Assembly: GCF_002277895.1 (NCBI RefSeq)
Contig: NZ_CP022998.1
Location: 3,877,501-3,941,500, forward strand
DNA length: 64,000 bases
DNA from: Rhizobium sp. 11515TR
Lineage (GTDB): Bacteria; Pseudomonadota; Alphaproteobacteria; Rhizobiales; Rhizobiaceae
Reading direction: 5' to 3'
Numbering within the stretch: the stretch's first letter is position 1; every line of letters begins with the position of its first letter. The position numbers and the translations under genes were made by a program. This document shows positions 1-8,557 of the stretch, piece by piece. The notes beneath the pieces were generated by a model. The model had not been told where the DNA came from. It did not search any database and saw only the letters and a program-made list of their open reading frames with translations.

Positions 1-46
1 TAGCCAGCAAGTAGCGGCTGTCGCGGATATTGCCTTGCCCGCTCAT
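1..46 (-). CDS. Unidentified protein, N-terminal fragment (runs off left edge)
   Basis: An ATG at 46 on the minus strand opens a frame of 15 codons beginning MSGQGNIRDSRYLLA that leaves the window. It lies downstream of clpB and beyond clpB's probable terminator, so it would need its own promoter or read-through. No clear Shine-Dalgarno sequence is visible. The fragment is too short to assign a family, so this is a tentative gene start only. Confidence 0.3.
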   Translation of the reverse strand, partial: MSGQGNIRDSRYLLA

Positions 47-60
47 CACTGTTCGGCCTG

Positions 61-90
61 AAAGAAAAATGGCGGCCCGAAGACCGCCAT
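61..90 (-). terminator. Rho-independent terminator of clpB
   Basis: On the minus strand, ATGGCGG at 90-84 pairs with CCGCCAT at 75-69 around an 8-nt loop. A T-rich tail (TTTTTCTTT) follows. It begins about 25 nt after the clpB stop codon, as expected for an intrinsic terminator. Confidence 0.8.
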
Positions 91-114
91 CCCTATTCAT
101 TCACCAGCTGCCGC

Positions 115-2715
115 TTAGGCTGCTTCGTTCACAGCTTGCTTTGCACGGAACAACAGCCGGTCCGAACCGCTGGTGACCTTGACGAGCGAGCCATCCGGAA
201 TCTGGCCGGACAGGATCTGCTCGGCGAGCGGATCCTGGACATATTTCTGGATCACCCGCTTCAGCGGCCGTGCACCGTAGACTGGATCGTAACCCCTGTT
301 GGCCAGCCAATGGCGGGCATCGTCGTCGAGTTCGAGCGTGATCTTGCGTTCCGACAACAGCTTCAGCAGACGTTCGAGCTGAATGTCCACGATCGCGCCC
401 ATCTCATCGCGCTTCAGGCGATGGAAGAGGATGATCTCGTCGATACGGTTCAGGAATTCCGGCCGGAAATGCGACCGGACGACTTCCATCACCTGTTCGC
501 GCACCAGATCGCTGTCATCGCCATCCTTCAGCTGGGTGAGATACTCGGCACCCAAATTGGAGGTCATGATGATCATCGTGTTGCGGAAATCGACCGTGCG
601 GCCCTGTCCGTCCGTCAAACGTCCGTCATCCAGAACCTGGAGCAGAATGTTGAAGACATCGGGATGTGCCTTTTCGATCTCATCGAACAGCACGACCTGA
701 TAGGGTCGGCGGCGGACGGCTTCGGTCAATGCACCGCCTTCCTCATAGCCGACATAGCCGGGAGGGGCACCGATCAACCGCGCCACGGAGTGCTTCTCCA
801 TGTACTCGGACATGTCGATACGCACCATTGCCGTCTCGTCATCGAAGAGGAAGCGTGCAAGCGCCTTCGTCAACTCCGTCTTGCCGACACCCGTCGGACC
901 GAGGAAGATGAACGAGCCGATCGGCCGGTTCGGATCCTGCAGGCCAGCGCGAGAGCGGCGAACGGCTCGGGAAACAGCCTGAACGGCATCGCCCTGGCCG
1001 ACGACCCACTTTGCCAGCTCGTCTTCCATTCGGAGCAGCTTGTCGCGCTCGCCTTCCAGCATCTTGTCCACGGGAATCCCGGTCCAGCGGGAAACGACCT
1101 GGGCGATATTGTCGGCGGTAACGACCTCCTGCACCATGGAATCGCGGGCACTATCCTGCTCTTCCGCGGCGTGGAGTTCCTTCTCCAGATTGGGGATCAC
1201 GCCATAGGCAAGCTCGCCGGCACGCTGGAATTCACCCTTGCGCTGGGCAATGGCGAGCTCGTTGCGGGCATCGTCGAGCTGCTTCTTCAGATCGGCGGCG
1301 AGACCGAGCTTCTGCTTTTCGGCCTGCCAGCGCGCCGTCAGCGCATCGGCTTCCTCTTCCAGCGAAGCAAGATCCCCCTCCAGCCGCTTCAGCCGATCGG
1401 CCGAGGCCTGGTCGGTTTCCTTCTTCAGCGCCTCGCGCTCGATCTTCAGCTGGATGATGCGGCGATCGAGTTCATCGAGCTCTTCCGGCTTGGAATCCAC
1501 CTGCATACGCAAACGCGCTGCGGCCTCGTCCATCAGGTCGATGGCCTTATCCGGCAGGAAGCGGTCGGTGATGTAACGGTTCGACAAGGTTGCAGCGGCC
1601 ACCAGAGCGGCATCGGCGATACGCACCTTGTGGTGCTGCTCATACTTTTCCTTCAAGCCGCGCAGGATCGAGATCGTGTCTTCGACCGTCGGCTCCTCGA
1701 CCATGACGGGCTGGAAACGGCGAGCAAGGGCCGGATCCTTCTCGACATGCTTGCGGTATTCATCCAGCGTGGTCGCGCCGACGCAGTGAAGTTCGCCGCG
1801 CGCAAGGGCCGGTTTCAGCAGGTTGGATGCATCCATCGCGCCGTCGGCCTTGCCGGCACCGACAAGGGTGTGCATCTCGTCGATGAACAGGATGATCTCG
1901 CCGTTTTCCGACTGCACCTCGTTGAGCACGGCCTTCAGCCGCTCTTCGAACTCGCCGCGGAACTTCGCACCGGCAATCAGCGCGCCCATATCGAGCGCCA
2001 TCAGCTTCTTGTCCTTCAGCGATTCCGGCACGTCGCCATTGACAATGCGCAGCGCCAAGCCTTCGACGATCGCCGTCTTGCCGACGCCGGGCTCACCGAT
2101 CAGCACAGGATTGTTCTTCGTGCGGCGAGACAGAACCTGAATCGTGCGACGAATTTCATCGTCACGGCCGATCACGGGATCAAGCTTGCCTTCGCGAGCC
2201 TCGGCGGTGAGGTCGCGGGCATATTTCTTCAGGGAATCGAAGCCCTGCTCCGCATTGGCAGAGTCGGCCGTACGGCCCTTGCGGATATCGTTGATGACCT
2301 GATTGAGAGCAACTGGCGTCACGCCGGCATTCTTTAGAGTTGCCGAAGTGGAAGCCGAGGGTTCGATCGCCAAAGCCTGCAAGAGACGCTCGACGGTAAC
2401 GAAACTATCGCCCGCCTTCTTCGCGGCATCTTCGGCAGTGGCAAAGACCTTGGCGAGCGGCTGCGACAGATAGACCTGGCCGTCGCCGCCGGAAACCTTG
2501 GGTAACTTGGCAAGTGCGGCATCATTGGCAATGCGGGCAGCCTTGGCGTCGCCGCCGGCACGTTCGATCAACGAAGCGGCCATGCCTTGGTCGTCGTCCA
2601 GAAGCACCTTGAGAACGTGCTCGGGCGTGAACTGCTGATTACCCTGTGCAAGCGCATTGGTTTGGGCGGATTGCAGGAAACCGCGTACCCGCTCGGAGTA
2701 TTTTTCAATATTCAT
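115..2715 (-). CDS. clpB: ATP-dependent chaperone ClpB
   Basis: ClpB is the Hsp100 disaggregase that works with DnaK/DnaJ/GrpE to resolve aggregated proteins in the cytoplasm after heat stress. The 866-residue product has the full family layout: an N-terminal Clp repeat domain (about 1-150), a first AAA+ module with Walker A GEPGVGKT near residue 200, a coiled-coil middle domain (about 410-530), and a second AAA+ module with GPTGVGKT near 600 and the pore motif GAPPGYVGYEEGG. The frame is open for another 121 codons upstream, but ATG 2715 gives the canonical start MNIEKYSERVRGF and has an AGGTCTC-type ribosome site. A heat-shock-like promoter lies about 120 nt upstream and a strong terminator follows. 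Confidence 0.97.
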   Translation of the reverse strand: MNIEKYSERVRGFLQSAQTNALAQGNQQFTPEHVLKVLLDDDQGMAASLIERAGGDAKAARIANDAALAKLPKVSGGDGQVYLSQPLAKVFATAEDAAKKAGDSFVTVERLLQALAIEPSASTSATLKNAGVTPVALNQVINDIRKGRTADSANAEQGFDSLKKYARDLTAEAREGKLDPVIGRDDEIRRTIQVLSRRTKNNPVLIGEPGVGKTAIVEGLALRIVNGDVPESLKDKKLMALDMGALIAGAKFRGEFEERLKAVLNEVQSENGEIILFIDEMHTLVGAGKADGAMDASNLLKPALARGELHCVGATTLDEYRKHVEKDPALARRFQPVMVEEPTVEDTISILRGLKEKYEQHHKVRIADAALVAAATLSNRYITDRFLPDKAIDLMDEAAARLRMQVDSKPEELDELDRRIIQLKIEREALKKETDQASADRLKRLEGDLASLEEEADALTARWQAEKQKLGLAADLKKQLDDARNELAIAQRKGEFQRAGELAYGVIPNLEKELHAAEEQDSARDSMVQEVVTADNIAQVVSRWTGIPVDKMLEGERDKLLRMEDELAKWVVGQGDAVQAVSRAVRRSRAGLQDPNRPIGSFIFLGPTGVGKTELTKALARFLFDDETAMVRIDMSEYMEKHSVARLIGAPPGYVGYEEGGALTEAVRRRPYQVVLFDEIEKAHPDVFNILLQVLDDGRLTDGQGRTVDFRNTMIIMTSNLGAEYLTQLKDGDDSDLVREQVMEVVRSHFRPEFLNRIDEIILFHRLKRDEMGAIVDIQLERLLKLLSERKITLELDDDARHWLANRGYDPVYGARPLKRVIQKYVQDPLAEQILSGQIPDGSLVKVTSGSDRLLFRAKQAVNEAA

Positions 2716-2837
2716 ATGAGACCTCCATGAATCGCTCTGCCCGGATCCGGCACAGACCGATGATTGAGATTGAGCCCCCTCTAGAGGCAGGCCCCGCCTT
2801 TCCGCCATTGAGATTTGCGGCAAGACAACTGGAGGAG

Positions 2838-2868
2838 ATATGGGAGGATATCTGGAGAGTTTAAAGGG
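2838..2868 (-). promoter_or_regulatory. Candidate RpoH (heat-shock sigma) promoter for clpB
   Basis: Reading on the minus strand, CCCTTTAAA (2868-2860) is followed after 15 nt by CCCATAT (2844-2838). This resembles the alphaproteobacterial RpoH pattern CTTGAA...CCATAT, with one mismatch in the -35 core (T for G). It sits about 120 nt before the clpB start. The motif match is visible; its use in vivo is inferred from clpB being a classic RpoH target. Confidence 0.45.
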
Positions 2869-3021
2869 TATAAAACGCGAAAAAAGCGCGAGATTTGTCG
2901 CCACAGCCCGCCGACTTATTGGCCGGCTCAACCAGCTCAACCCCGGCTTCGGTCGTCGATGACATCGAATCTTTCCTCTCGCGACCTGGTAACCATTCCG
3001 CCCATTCCATTCGCCCATAGC

Positions 3022-3063
3022 AAAACGGCAACGGCAGCGCATCTCGCACTGCCGTTGCCGTTT
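3022..3063 (-). terminator. Terminator of the DUF4167 gene
   Basis: A near-perfect 15-bp stem, AAACGGCAACGGCAG (3063-3049 read on minus) with its complement at 3037-3023, encloses an 11-nt loop. The descending arm ends in TTTT. It begins about 40 nt past the DUF4167 gene stop and separates that gene from clpB. Confidence 0.75.
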
Positions 3064-3101
3064 CAATATTGTGACCACCTGCGCCAGAAGGCGCAGAAGT
3101 C

Positions 3102-3797
3102 TTATTCAGAGGTTGCGTCCGCCAAGGCCGGAGCCTCGCCGGAAGCGGCTTCGCCCTCACCGTCGCCACCGGCAGCACTGCGGCGCGGCTGGCGGCGCGG
3201 GCGGTTACCGCCGGCACTGCGGCGGCGGGGCTGGCGCTCGGTGGCTGCCACAGCCGGAGTTTCCTCTTCGATCGCCACTTCGGCCGGAATCCCTTCGATC
3301 ACCGGCTGTGGACCGGTGCCGTTGATGACCTCGGGCTCGCTGGCCGGAGCGGCAGCAACCGCTGGAGCAGCCTGCTGCTGGCGACCGTGGGGCTGAGCCA
3401 TCTGCGGCTGATCGTCGATCTCCTGCGCATCGATATCGTCGATATCGCGTTCGGCATTATCGCGGTCATTATAGTTGTGATGATCGTCGCGCTGGTAGCG
3501 CTCCTGCATCTGCGCCTGGGCGCTGGCAATGATCCGATTGTAGTGCTCGGCATGCTGCAGGTAGTTTTCCGCCATGACACGGTCGCCGGAGCTTTGAGCA
3601 TCGCGAGCCAAGGCCGCGTACTTCTCGGCGATGTGCTGTGCGGTTCCGCGGATTTTCACATCGGGACCGGAGCTGTCGTAAGTCCTGGTCAGCGGGTTCG
3701 AGCCCTTGCGGTTGAAATTGTTGTTGTTATTTCCGCCGCCGCCGTTGTTGTTATTACCACGCCCCCGACCGCGCTTGTTTTGCTGTCCTGGCCTCAT
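3102..3797 (-). CDS. DUF4167 domain protein
   Basis: The 231-residue product starts with a basic, asparagine- and glycine-rich tract (RGRGRGNNNNGGGG) typical of DUF4167 proteins in Rhizobiales. It then carries the conserved domain at about residues 35-105 (GTAQHIAEKYAALARDAQS, followed by an ENYLQHAEHYNRII core). The rest is low-complexity, with Q-, A- and P-rich stretches and an RRxPRR-type basic patch near the C-terminus. The function of this family is unknown; the basic low-complexity ends suggest nucleic-acid or ribosome contact, which is inference. GAAGG lies 5 nt before ATG 3797. It sits between clpB and prmC-prfA, the order I recall from other rhizobia. Confidence 0.85.
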   Translation of the reverse strand: MRPGQQNKRGRGRGNNNNGGGGNNNNNFNRKGSNPLTRTYDSSGPDVKIRGTAQHIAEKYAALARDAQSSGDRVMAENYLQHAEHYNRIIASAQAQMQERYQRDDHHNYNDRDNAERDIDDIDAQEIDDQPQMAQPHGRQQQAAPAVAAAPASEPEVINGTGPQPVIEGIPAEVAIEEETPAVAATERQPRRRSAGGNRPRRQPRRSAAGGDGEGEAASGEAPALADATSE

Positions 3798-4144
3798 AGA
3801 TCCTTCACCTGAATTCTCTTCGTTGGGATAAAATCATACACGGCACCTGCCGCCGCGGGTCGGATACTTCCGAACCGGGGCCTGCGTGCCGCAAGCAAAC
3901 TGCGCTTTAGCGCTCGTCTGCCGCTCGACTACGTCAGATTAACTGATCACGCATTGGGTTATCTTCAACCTTTGACACTCTTATCAGAGAGCGGATCCCC
4001 GAGGCTGTCCAAGATGAGCGAATCGTCTCGTTCATTCCCAGCCGCCCAACGCGTGAGCGCAACCTATATTGCTTCCTCAGGAAATCCAAGCTTTTTCTTT
4101 TGCGATAACAACGGGGTTCCACAAATCCGCTGCAAAATGTCACG
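3798..4144. other. Intergenic region between prmC and the DUF4167 gene, no gene seen
   Basis: This 347-nt stretch has short open frames but none with a ribosome site or recognisable protein. It presumably holds the DUF4167 promoter. I did not find a -35/-10 pair good enough to call. No repeat, tRNA or strong hairpin was noticed. Confidence 0.5.
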
Positions 4145-5020
4145 TTAATGCTGAAATTCAAACACAAGAACCCGGTCGTTCTGGCCGTAGTCCCGAACCG
4201 CCTCGATAAGGGAAAATCCTGCTCCTTCAAAAACCGAAGTCACCGTTTCACGCTGATCGTAGCCGATCTCCACACCAATCATACCATTCTGATATAGAAA
4301 TCGAGCCGCATCTTTTGCGATCGCCCTGTATGCATTCAGCCCGTCAAGGCCCCCATCAAGGGCCATGGGAGGATCGAAATCCTTTACTTCTGGAGCGAGA
4401 GTGGAAATGACATTAGACGCAATATAGGGCGGATTTGAGACAATCACGTGAAAACGTTCGTGGATGGCTTCAAACCAGCTTCCCTGCGCAGTTCTGAACC
4501 GCGCCGCCAAGCCATTTCGCTCCGCGTTCCCGCGAGCGGTTTCCAGCGCTTCGCTGGAAATATCAGAACCAACGCCCATCGCTTTAGGGCATTCATGAAG
4601 CAGGGCCAGGCAAATGGCCCCAGTTCCCGTTCCGATGTCCAGTATATGGATATTGCCGATCTGGGATTCAAGGCGCCTGACATGCGGCAGCATCGTATCG
4701 ACGAGAATTTCCGTATCGGGCCGCGGTTCGAGCGTCGCAGCCGAAAGCCGCAGCGACAGGCCATAGAATTCCCGCTCGCCGAGAATACGATAGACCGGCT
4801 CATGATTGAGCCGGCGAGCGATCGCCGCGCGTACCATCACCGCATCATCCTCGGATACGGGCTCGGAACCGTGCGTCACGAGGCCGGTCGCGGAAAGATG
4901 CAGAAGACCGCCAACAAGAATGCGTGCTTCCGTGGCGGGATCATCGAGATCGGCCCCGGCAAAGCGGGCGCGCGCCTCCTGCAGGAGCTCGGATGCGGTC
5001 GGCCCCTGCCCGCCACTCAT
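4145..5020 (-). CDS. prmC: Release factor glutamine methyltransferase PrmC (HemK)
   Basis: PrmC transfers a methyl group from SAM to the glutamine of the GGQ motif of release factors RF1 and RF2. The 291-residue protein has a helical N-terminal domain that binds the factor and a Rossmann methyltransferase domain with motif I LDIGTGTGAICLALL (about 130-145) and the catalytic NPPYIAS motif near residue 195. Its ATG overlaps the prfA stop codon by 4 nt, so it is translationally coupled to its own substrate gene. Length is normal for the family. Confidence 0.96.
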   Translation of the reverse strand: MSGGQGPTASELLQEARARFAGADLDDPATEARILVGGLLHLSATGLVTHGSEPVSEDDAVMVRAAIARRLNHEPVYRILGEREFYGLSLRLSAATLEPRPDTEILVDTMLPHVRRLESQIGNIHILDIGTGTGAICLALLHECPKAMGVGSDISSEALETARGNAERNGLAARFRTAQGSWFEAIHERFHVIVSNPPYIASNVISTLAPEVKDFDPPMALDGGLDGLNAYRAIAKDAARFLYQNGMIGVEIGYDQRETVTSVFEGAGFSLIEAVRDYGQNDRVLVFEFQH

Positions 5021-6096
5021 GCCTGTTCGCCGAGCTGGGCGAGCTGGCTCGCCTGATAATCCGCCAGCAGCGCATCGACTACCTCGTCGATCTCGCCTTC
5101 CATCATCCGGTCGAGCTTGTAGAGCGTCAGGTTGATGCGGTGATCGGTGACGCGCCCCTGCGGAAAATTATAGGTGCGGATGCGTTCGGATCGGTCGCCG
5201 GAACCGACCTGGCTCTTACGATCGGCGGAACGCTCGCTGTCGGCACGCTGACGCTCCATGTCGAACAGACGCGAACGCAACACCTGCATGGCCTTGGCGC
5301 GGTTCTGATGCTGCGACTTTTCCGAGCTCGTGACAACGATGCCGGAGGGAAGATGCGTGATACGCACTGCGGAGTCGGTCGTATTGACGTGCTGACCGCC
5401 GGCACCCGAAGAGCGCATGGTGTCGATGCGGATATCCTCGGGCCGGATCTCGATATCGATTTCTTCGGCTTCCGGCAGCACGGCAACGGTCGCCGCCGAG
5501 GTGTGGATGCGGCCGCTCGCCTCGGTTTCCGGCACGCGCTGCACGCGATGGACGCCGGATTCGAATTTCAGCCGGGAAAACACGCCCTTGCCGCTGATGG
5601 TGGCGATGATTTCCTTGAAACCGCCCGCTTCGCCATCGCTGGCGGAGAGAACCTCCACCTTCCAGCCATTGGCGGCCGCGAAACGTTCATACATACGGAA
5701 GAGATCGCCTGCAAAAAGGGCTGCCTCGGAACCGCCGGTACCGGCGCGGATTTCCAGGATCGCGCTCTTCTCGTCGGCCGCATCCTTCGGCAGAAGCTCG
5801 ATCTGGATATCCTTTTCCAGCGTCTCGATCCGCTCCTTGACCTCGGGCAGCTCCATCTCCGCAAGATCGCGCATGTCACGGTCGACCGATTTGTCGGAGA
5901 GCATGGTTTCGAGATCGGCAGCCTCGGAAAGGGCGCGCTCGTAATCGCGGATCTTGGTCACGACCGGCTGCAGCTCGGAATATTCGGACGCAAGCTTCAC
6001 ATAGACATCCGCGGCCGGACCGGCGGACATGCGCGCCTCGATCTCGCCGAAGCGGCGTTCCAATTCGCGCATTTTTTCAACAGGGAGCTTCGCCAC
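5017..6096 (-). CDS. prfA: Peptide chain release factor 1 (RF1)
   Basis: RF1 reads UAA and UAG stop codons and triggers peptide release on the ribosome. The 359-residue protein carries the catalytic GGQ in GAGGQHVNTTDSA near residue 235. The codon-reading PxT tripeptide appears as PET in RVPETEASGRIHTS; RF2 would have SPF there. Typical RF1 N-terminal helices (MAKLPVEKMRELERRF) support the start. It is the first gene of the prfA-prmC pair. ptsP lies upstream across a 93-nt gap that contains a palindromic repeat. Confidence 0.97.
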   Translation of the reverse strand: MAKLPVEKMRELERRFGEIEARMSAGPAADVYVKLASEYSELQPVVTKIRDYERALSEAADLETMLSDKSVDRDMRDLAEMELPEVKERIETLEKDIQIELLPKDAADEKSAILEIRAGTGGSEAALFAGDLFRMYERFAAANGWKVEVLSASDGEAGGFKEIIATISGKGVFSRLKFESGVHRVQRVPETEASGRIHTSAATVAVLPEAEEIDIEIRPEDIRIDTMRSSGAGGQHVNTTDSAVRITHLPSGIVVTSSEKSQHQNRAKAMQVLRSRLFDMERQRADSERSADRKSQVGSGDRSERIRTYNFPQGRVTDHRINLTLYKLDRMMEGEIDEVVDALLADYQASQLAQLGEQA

Positions 6097-6141
6097 CCTC
6101 TACTCCAATTCTTCTTATTATCTCTGCTTTGATGTTGTGAT

Positions 6142-6188
6142 GCGCATGATCCTGCCTGCAAACCGCTTCGTGTTTTTCAGGATCGCGC
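6142..6188. repeat. Palindromic repeat, divergent copy of the GAAGCGGTTT family
   Basis: Inverted arms GATCCTG/CAGGATC, extended by imperfect GCGC ends, enclose a core that reads CACGAAGCGGTTTGC on the minus strand. The core and spacing match the GCAATTCC...GGAATTGC elements at 14654, 15968 and 39201, but the arm sequence differs. It lies between ptsP and prfA and could affect the mRNA between them. Confidence 0.6.
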
Positions 6189-6189
6189 G

Positions 6190-8457
6190 CTAAAGCGGAA
6201 TATTGTGGCTCTCGGCAAAGCGCACAAGGATATCCCGCATGGAACTCGTCGGCTGCTTGTCATCGAGTGCGGCTTCCATGACTTCGGACAAGGCCTTGAG
6301 GTCAAGCCCGAGCAGCATTGCCTTGACGGGCCCGATCGAGGCCGGCGACATCGAAACCGAGCGGAAACCGATGCCGAGCAGGGCCATGGCCGAAATCGTC
6401 TTGCCCGCCAGTTCGCCGCAAAGCGTCACCGGCGTCTTGTTACGTTCGCCAGCGCGCACGATATCGCGCAGGATACGCAGGAACGGCCGCTCGAGCGGAT
6501 CGAAGCGATCCGAAACGCGGGCATTGCCACGATCGACAGCCATCGAGAACTGGAACAGGTCGTTGGAGCCGACCGAGACGAAATCGACTTCCGCCATCAG
6601 TTCATCCAGCTGCCACAGCAGCGCCGGCACCTCAAGCATGGCGCCGAACTGCAGCTTGCGCGGCAGGCCATGCCCGAAGCGCGAGAGGTGCTGCACTTCC
6701 TTCTGCAATAGCTCACGGACGACCTTAATCTCGGAAACTTCCGTGACCATCGGCACCATCATCTTCAATTCGTTGTCAGCTGCAGCCTTCAGCATGGCCC
6801 TCAGCTGTGTGCGCAACAGGCCTGGCCGGTCGAGCGAGAGGCGGATGGCACGCCAGCCGAGCGCCGGGTTCTCCTCCTCATGTGCCCGGAAATAGGGCAC
6901 GACCTTGTCGCCGCCGATGTCGAGCGTGCGGAAAGTGACGACGCGGCTACCGGCCTGCTTCATGACATTGCGATAGAAGACTTCCTGCTCATCCGCCTTC
7001 GGCATGGTCGAGGCAATCATGAACTGCAGTTCGGTGCGGAACAGGCCGATACCCTCGGCGCCGGATTCGGAGAGCTGCGGCAGGTCGACCAAGAGACCGG
7101 CATTCATCAGCAAAGAAATGCGCTGCCCGTCTTTGGTCACCGGCTCGACGGAGCGCAACGCACGGAACTGCTCCTGCCGGCGGGCGCGAAACCGCACCTT
7201 CTCTTCATAGGAACGTTGATGATCGGCCATCGGCCGAAGGTGAACATGGCCGCCATCGCCATCGATGATGACCGGATCGCCATTTTCCGCCAGCGCGACA
7301 ACACCTACCGCCTGTCCGACGACCGGAATGCCCATGGCACGCGCCACGATGACAACGTGGCTCGTGACCGCGCCCTCTTCCAGCACAAGACCGCGAATAT
7401 TGGAACGCGGATAATCGAGCAGCTCTGCCGCACCCATGGCGCGCGCGAAGATGATAGCATCGCTCGGAAAACCTTCGGCGCTGGTGCGGCCCGAATGGCC
7501 GATGAGCTGCCGAAGCAGTCGGTTCGCCAGATCTTCGAAATCGTGCATGCGCTCGCGAAGATAGGGATCGGTCAGGCGCATCATGCGCGCCTTCGTGTCG
7601 CTCTGCACCTTTTCGACGGCGGCTTCGGCGGTCAGGCCGTTGCGGACGGCTTCCTCCAGCTTGCGCACCCAGCCCTGATCATGCGCGAACATGCGGTAGG
7701 TCTCAAGCACCTCGCGATGCTCGCCTTCCATGGAAACGTCGCGGCGCGACAGCATGTCGTCGATCGAAATGCGCAGCGAGCCGAGCGCTTCGGCGAGACG
7801 GCCGATTTCCTTGTCGGCATCCTCGTTCAGCAGGTTGGTAACGACGATGCGCGGCTCGTGCAGCACGACATAGCCGAGGCCGATGCCTTCATTGTAGCTG
7901 TCGCCATCGATCGTGACGGAGCGAGTGAGATCGAGTTCCAGGCCAGGCTTGGTGATCTTCTTCAGCTCGCCGGTCGCGATCATCTCGGCCAGCACCATGG
8001 CCGTCGTTTCGAGCGCCTCAAGCTCTTCCTCGCGATAATTGCGGCTCGCCTTGTTCTGGACTACGAGAACGCCGAGCGAACGGCCGGTGCGTAGGATCGG
8101 CACGCCGAGGAAGGAGTGATAGATCTCTTCGCCGGTTTCCGGCAGGTAGCGGAAGGCCGGATGCGATTGTGCATCGGATAGATTGAGCGGCTGGGCGGAT
8201 GCGGCAATCGTGCCGACGAGGCCTTGCCCCATCTTCAATTGCGAAAGGTGGACGGCCTCTTTATTCAGACCCTCGGTGGCATAAAGCTCAAGGACACCGT
8301 CGGCGCGCAGCACATAGACCGAGCAAACCTCGGCAACCATGTTGCTGGCAATCTGGCGGACGATCCGGTCAAGGCGCTCCTGCGGCTCCAGCGGCTCCGC
8401 CATCAATTCGCGTAGCCGCTTGAGCAGAACGCGTGGACCGCCGGATAGGTCTCTCAT
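6190..8457 (-). CDS. ptsP: Nitrogen PTS enzyme I (EI-Ntr)
   Basis: EI-Ntr autophosphorylates from PEP and passes phosphate to NPr and EIIA-Ntr, a regulatory relay controlling potassium transport, carbon/nitrogen balance and, in rhizobia, other processes. The 755-residue protein has an N-terminal GAF sensor domain (about 20-165), which distinguishes it from sugar-PTS enzyme I. The phosphohistidine domain follows, with GAVTSHVVIVARAMGIPVVG near 365, then the PEP-binding TIM barrel (SVGSNDLFQFSMAVDR and LCGELAG near the C-terminus). It follows lysC by 100 nt on the same strand. No sugar-specific PTS genes are nearby, consistent with a regulatory role. Confidence 0.96.
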   Translation of the reverse strand: MRDLSGGPRVLLKRLRELMAEPLEPQERLDRIVRQIASNMVAEVCSVYVLRADGVLELYATEGLNKEAVHLSQLKMGQGLVGTIAASAQPLNLSDAQSHPAFRYLPETGEEIYHSFLGVPILRTGRSLGVLVVQNKASRNYREEELEALETTAMVLAEMIATGELKKITKPGLELDLTRSVTIDGDSYNEGIGLGYVVLHEPRIVVTNLLNEDADKEIGRLAEALGSLRISIDDMLSRRDVSMEGEHREVLETYRMFAHDQGWVRKLEEAVRNGLTAEAAVEKVQSDTKARMMRLTDPYLRERMHDFEDLANRLLRQLIGHSGRTSAEGFPSDAIIFARAMGAAELLDYPRSNIRGLVLEEGAVTSHVVIVARAMGIPVVGQAVGVVALAENGDPVIIDGDGGHVHLRPMADHQRSYEEKVRFRARRQEQFRALRSVEPVTKDGQRISLLMNAGLLVDLPQLSESGAEGIGLFRTELQFMIASTMPKADEQEVFYRNVMKQAGSRVVTFRTLDIGGDKVVPYFRAHEEENPALGWRAIRLSLDRPGLLRTQLRAMLKAAADNELKMMVPMVTEVSEIKVVRELLQKEVQHLSRFGHGLPRKLQFGAMLEVPALLWQLDELMAEVDFVSVGSNDLFQFSMAVDRGNARVSDRFDPLERPFLRILRDIVRAGERNKTPVTLCGELAGKTISAMALLGIGFRSVSMSPASIGPVKAMLLGLDLKALSEVMEAALDDKQPTSSMRDILVRFAESHNIPL

Positions 8458-8557
8458 TGCGCCACTAGCTCCCGAATCAAGATGTCATGCCCGTCTTGCC
8501 CACGTCAGGGCCGGCCGAAATTCGCCTCCGTCACGGTCCGTCGTCAGCAGTCGTGAC

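Noticed and set aside
136..2337. A 733-codon plus-strand open frame antisense to clpB
   Set aside because: It mirrors clpB codons (a GC-rich shadow frame), lacks recognisable domains, and clpB itself is unambiguous.
2646..2864. A 72-codon plus-strand frame over the clpB leader
   Set aside because: It overlaps the clpB start and promoter, and no family resemblance is visible.
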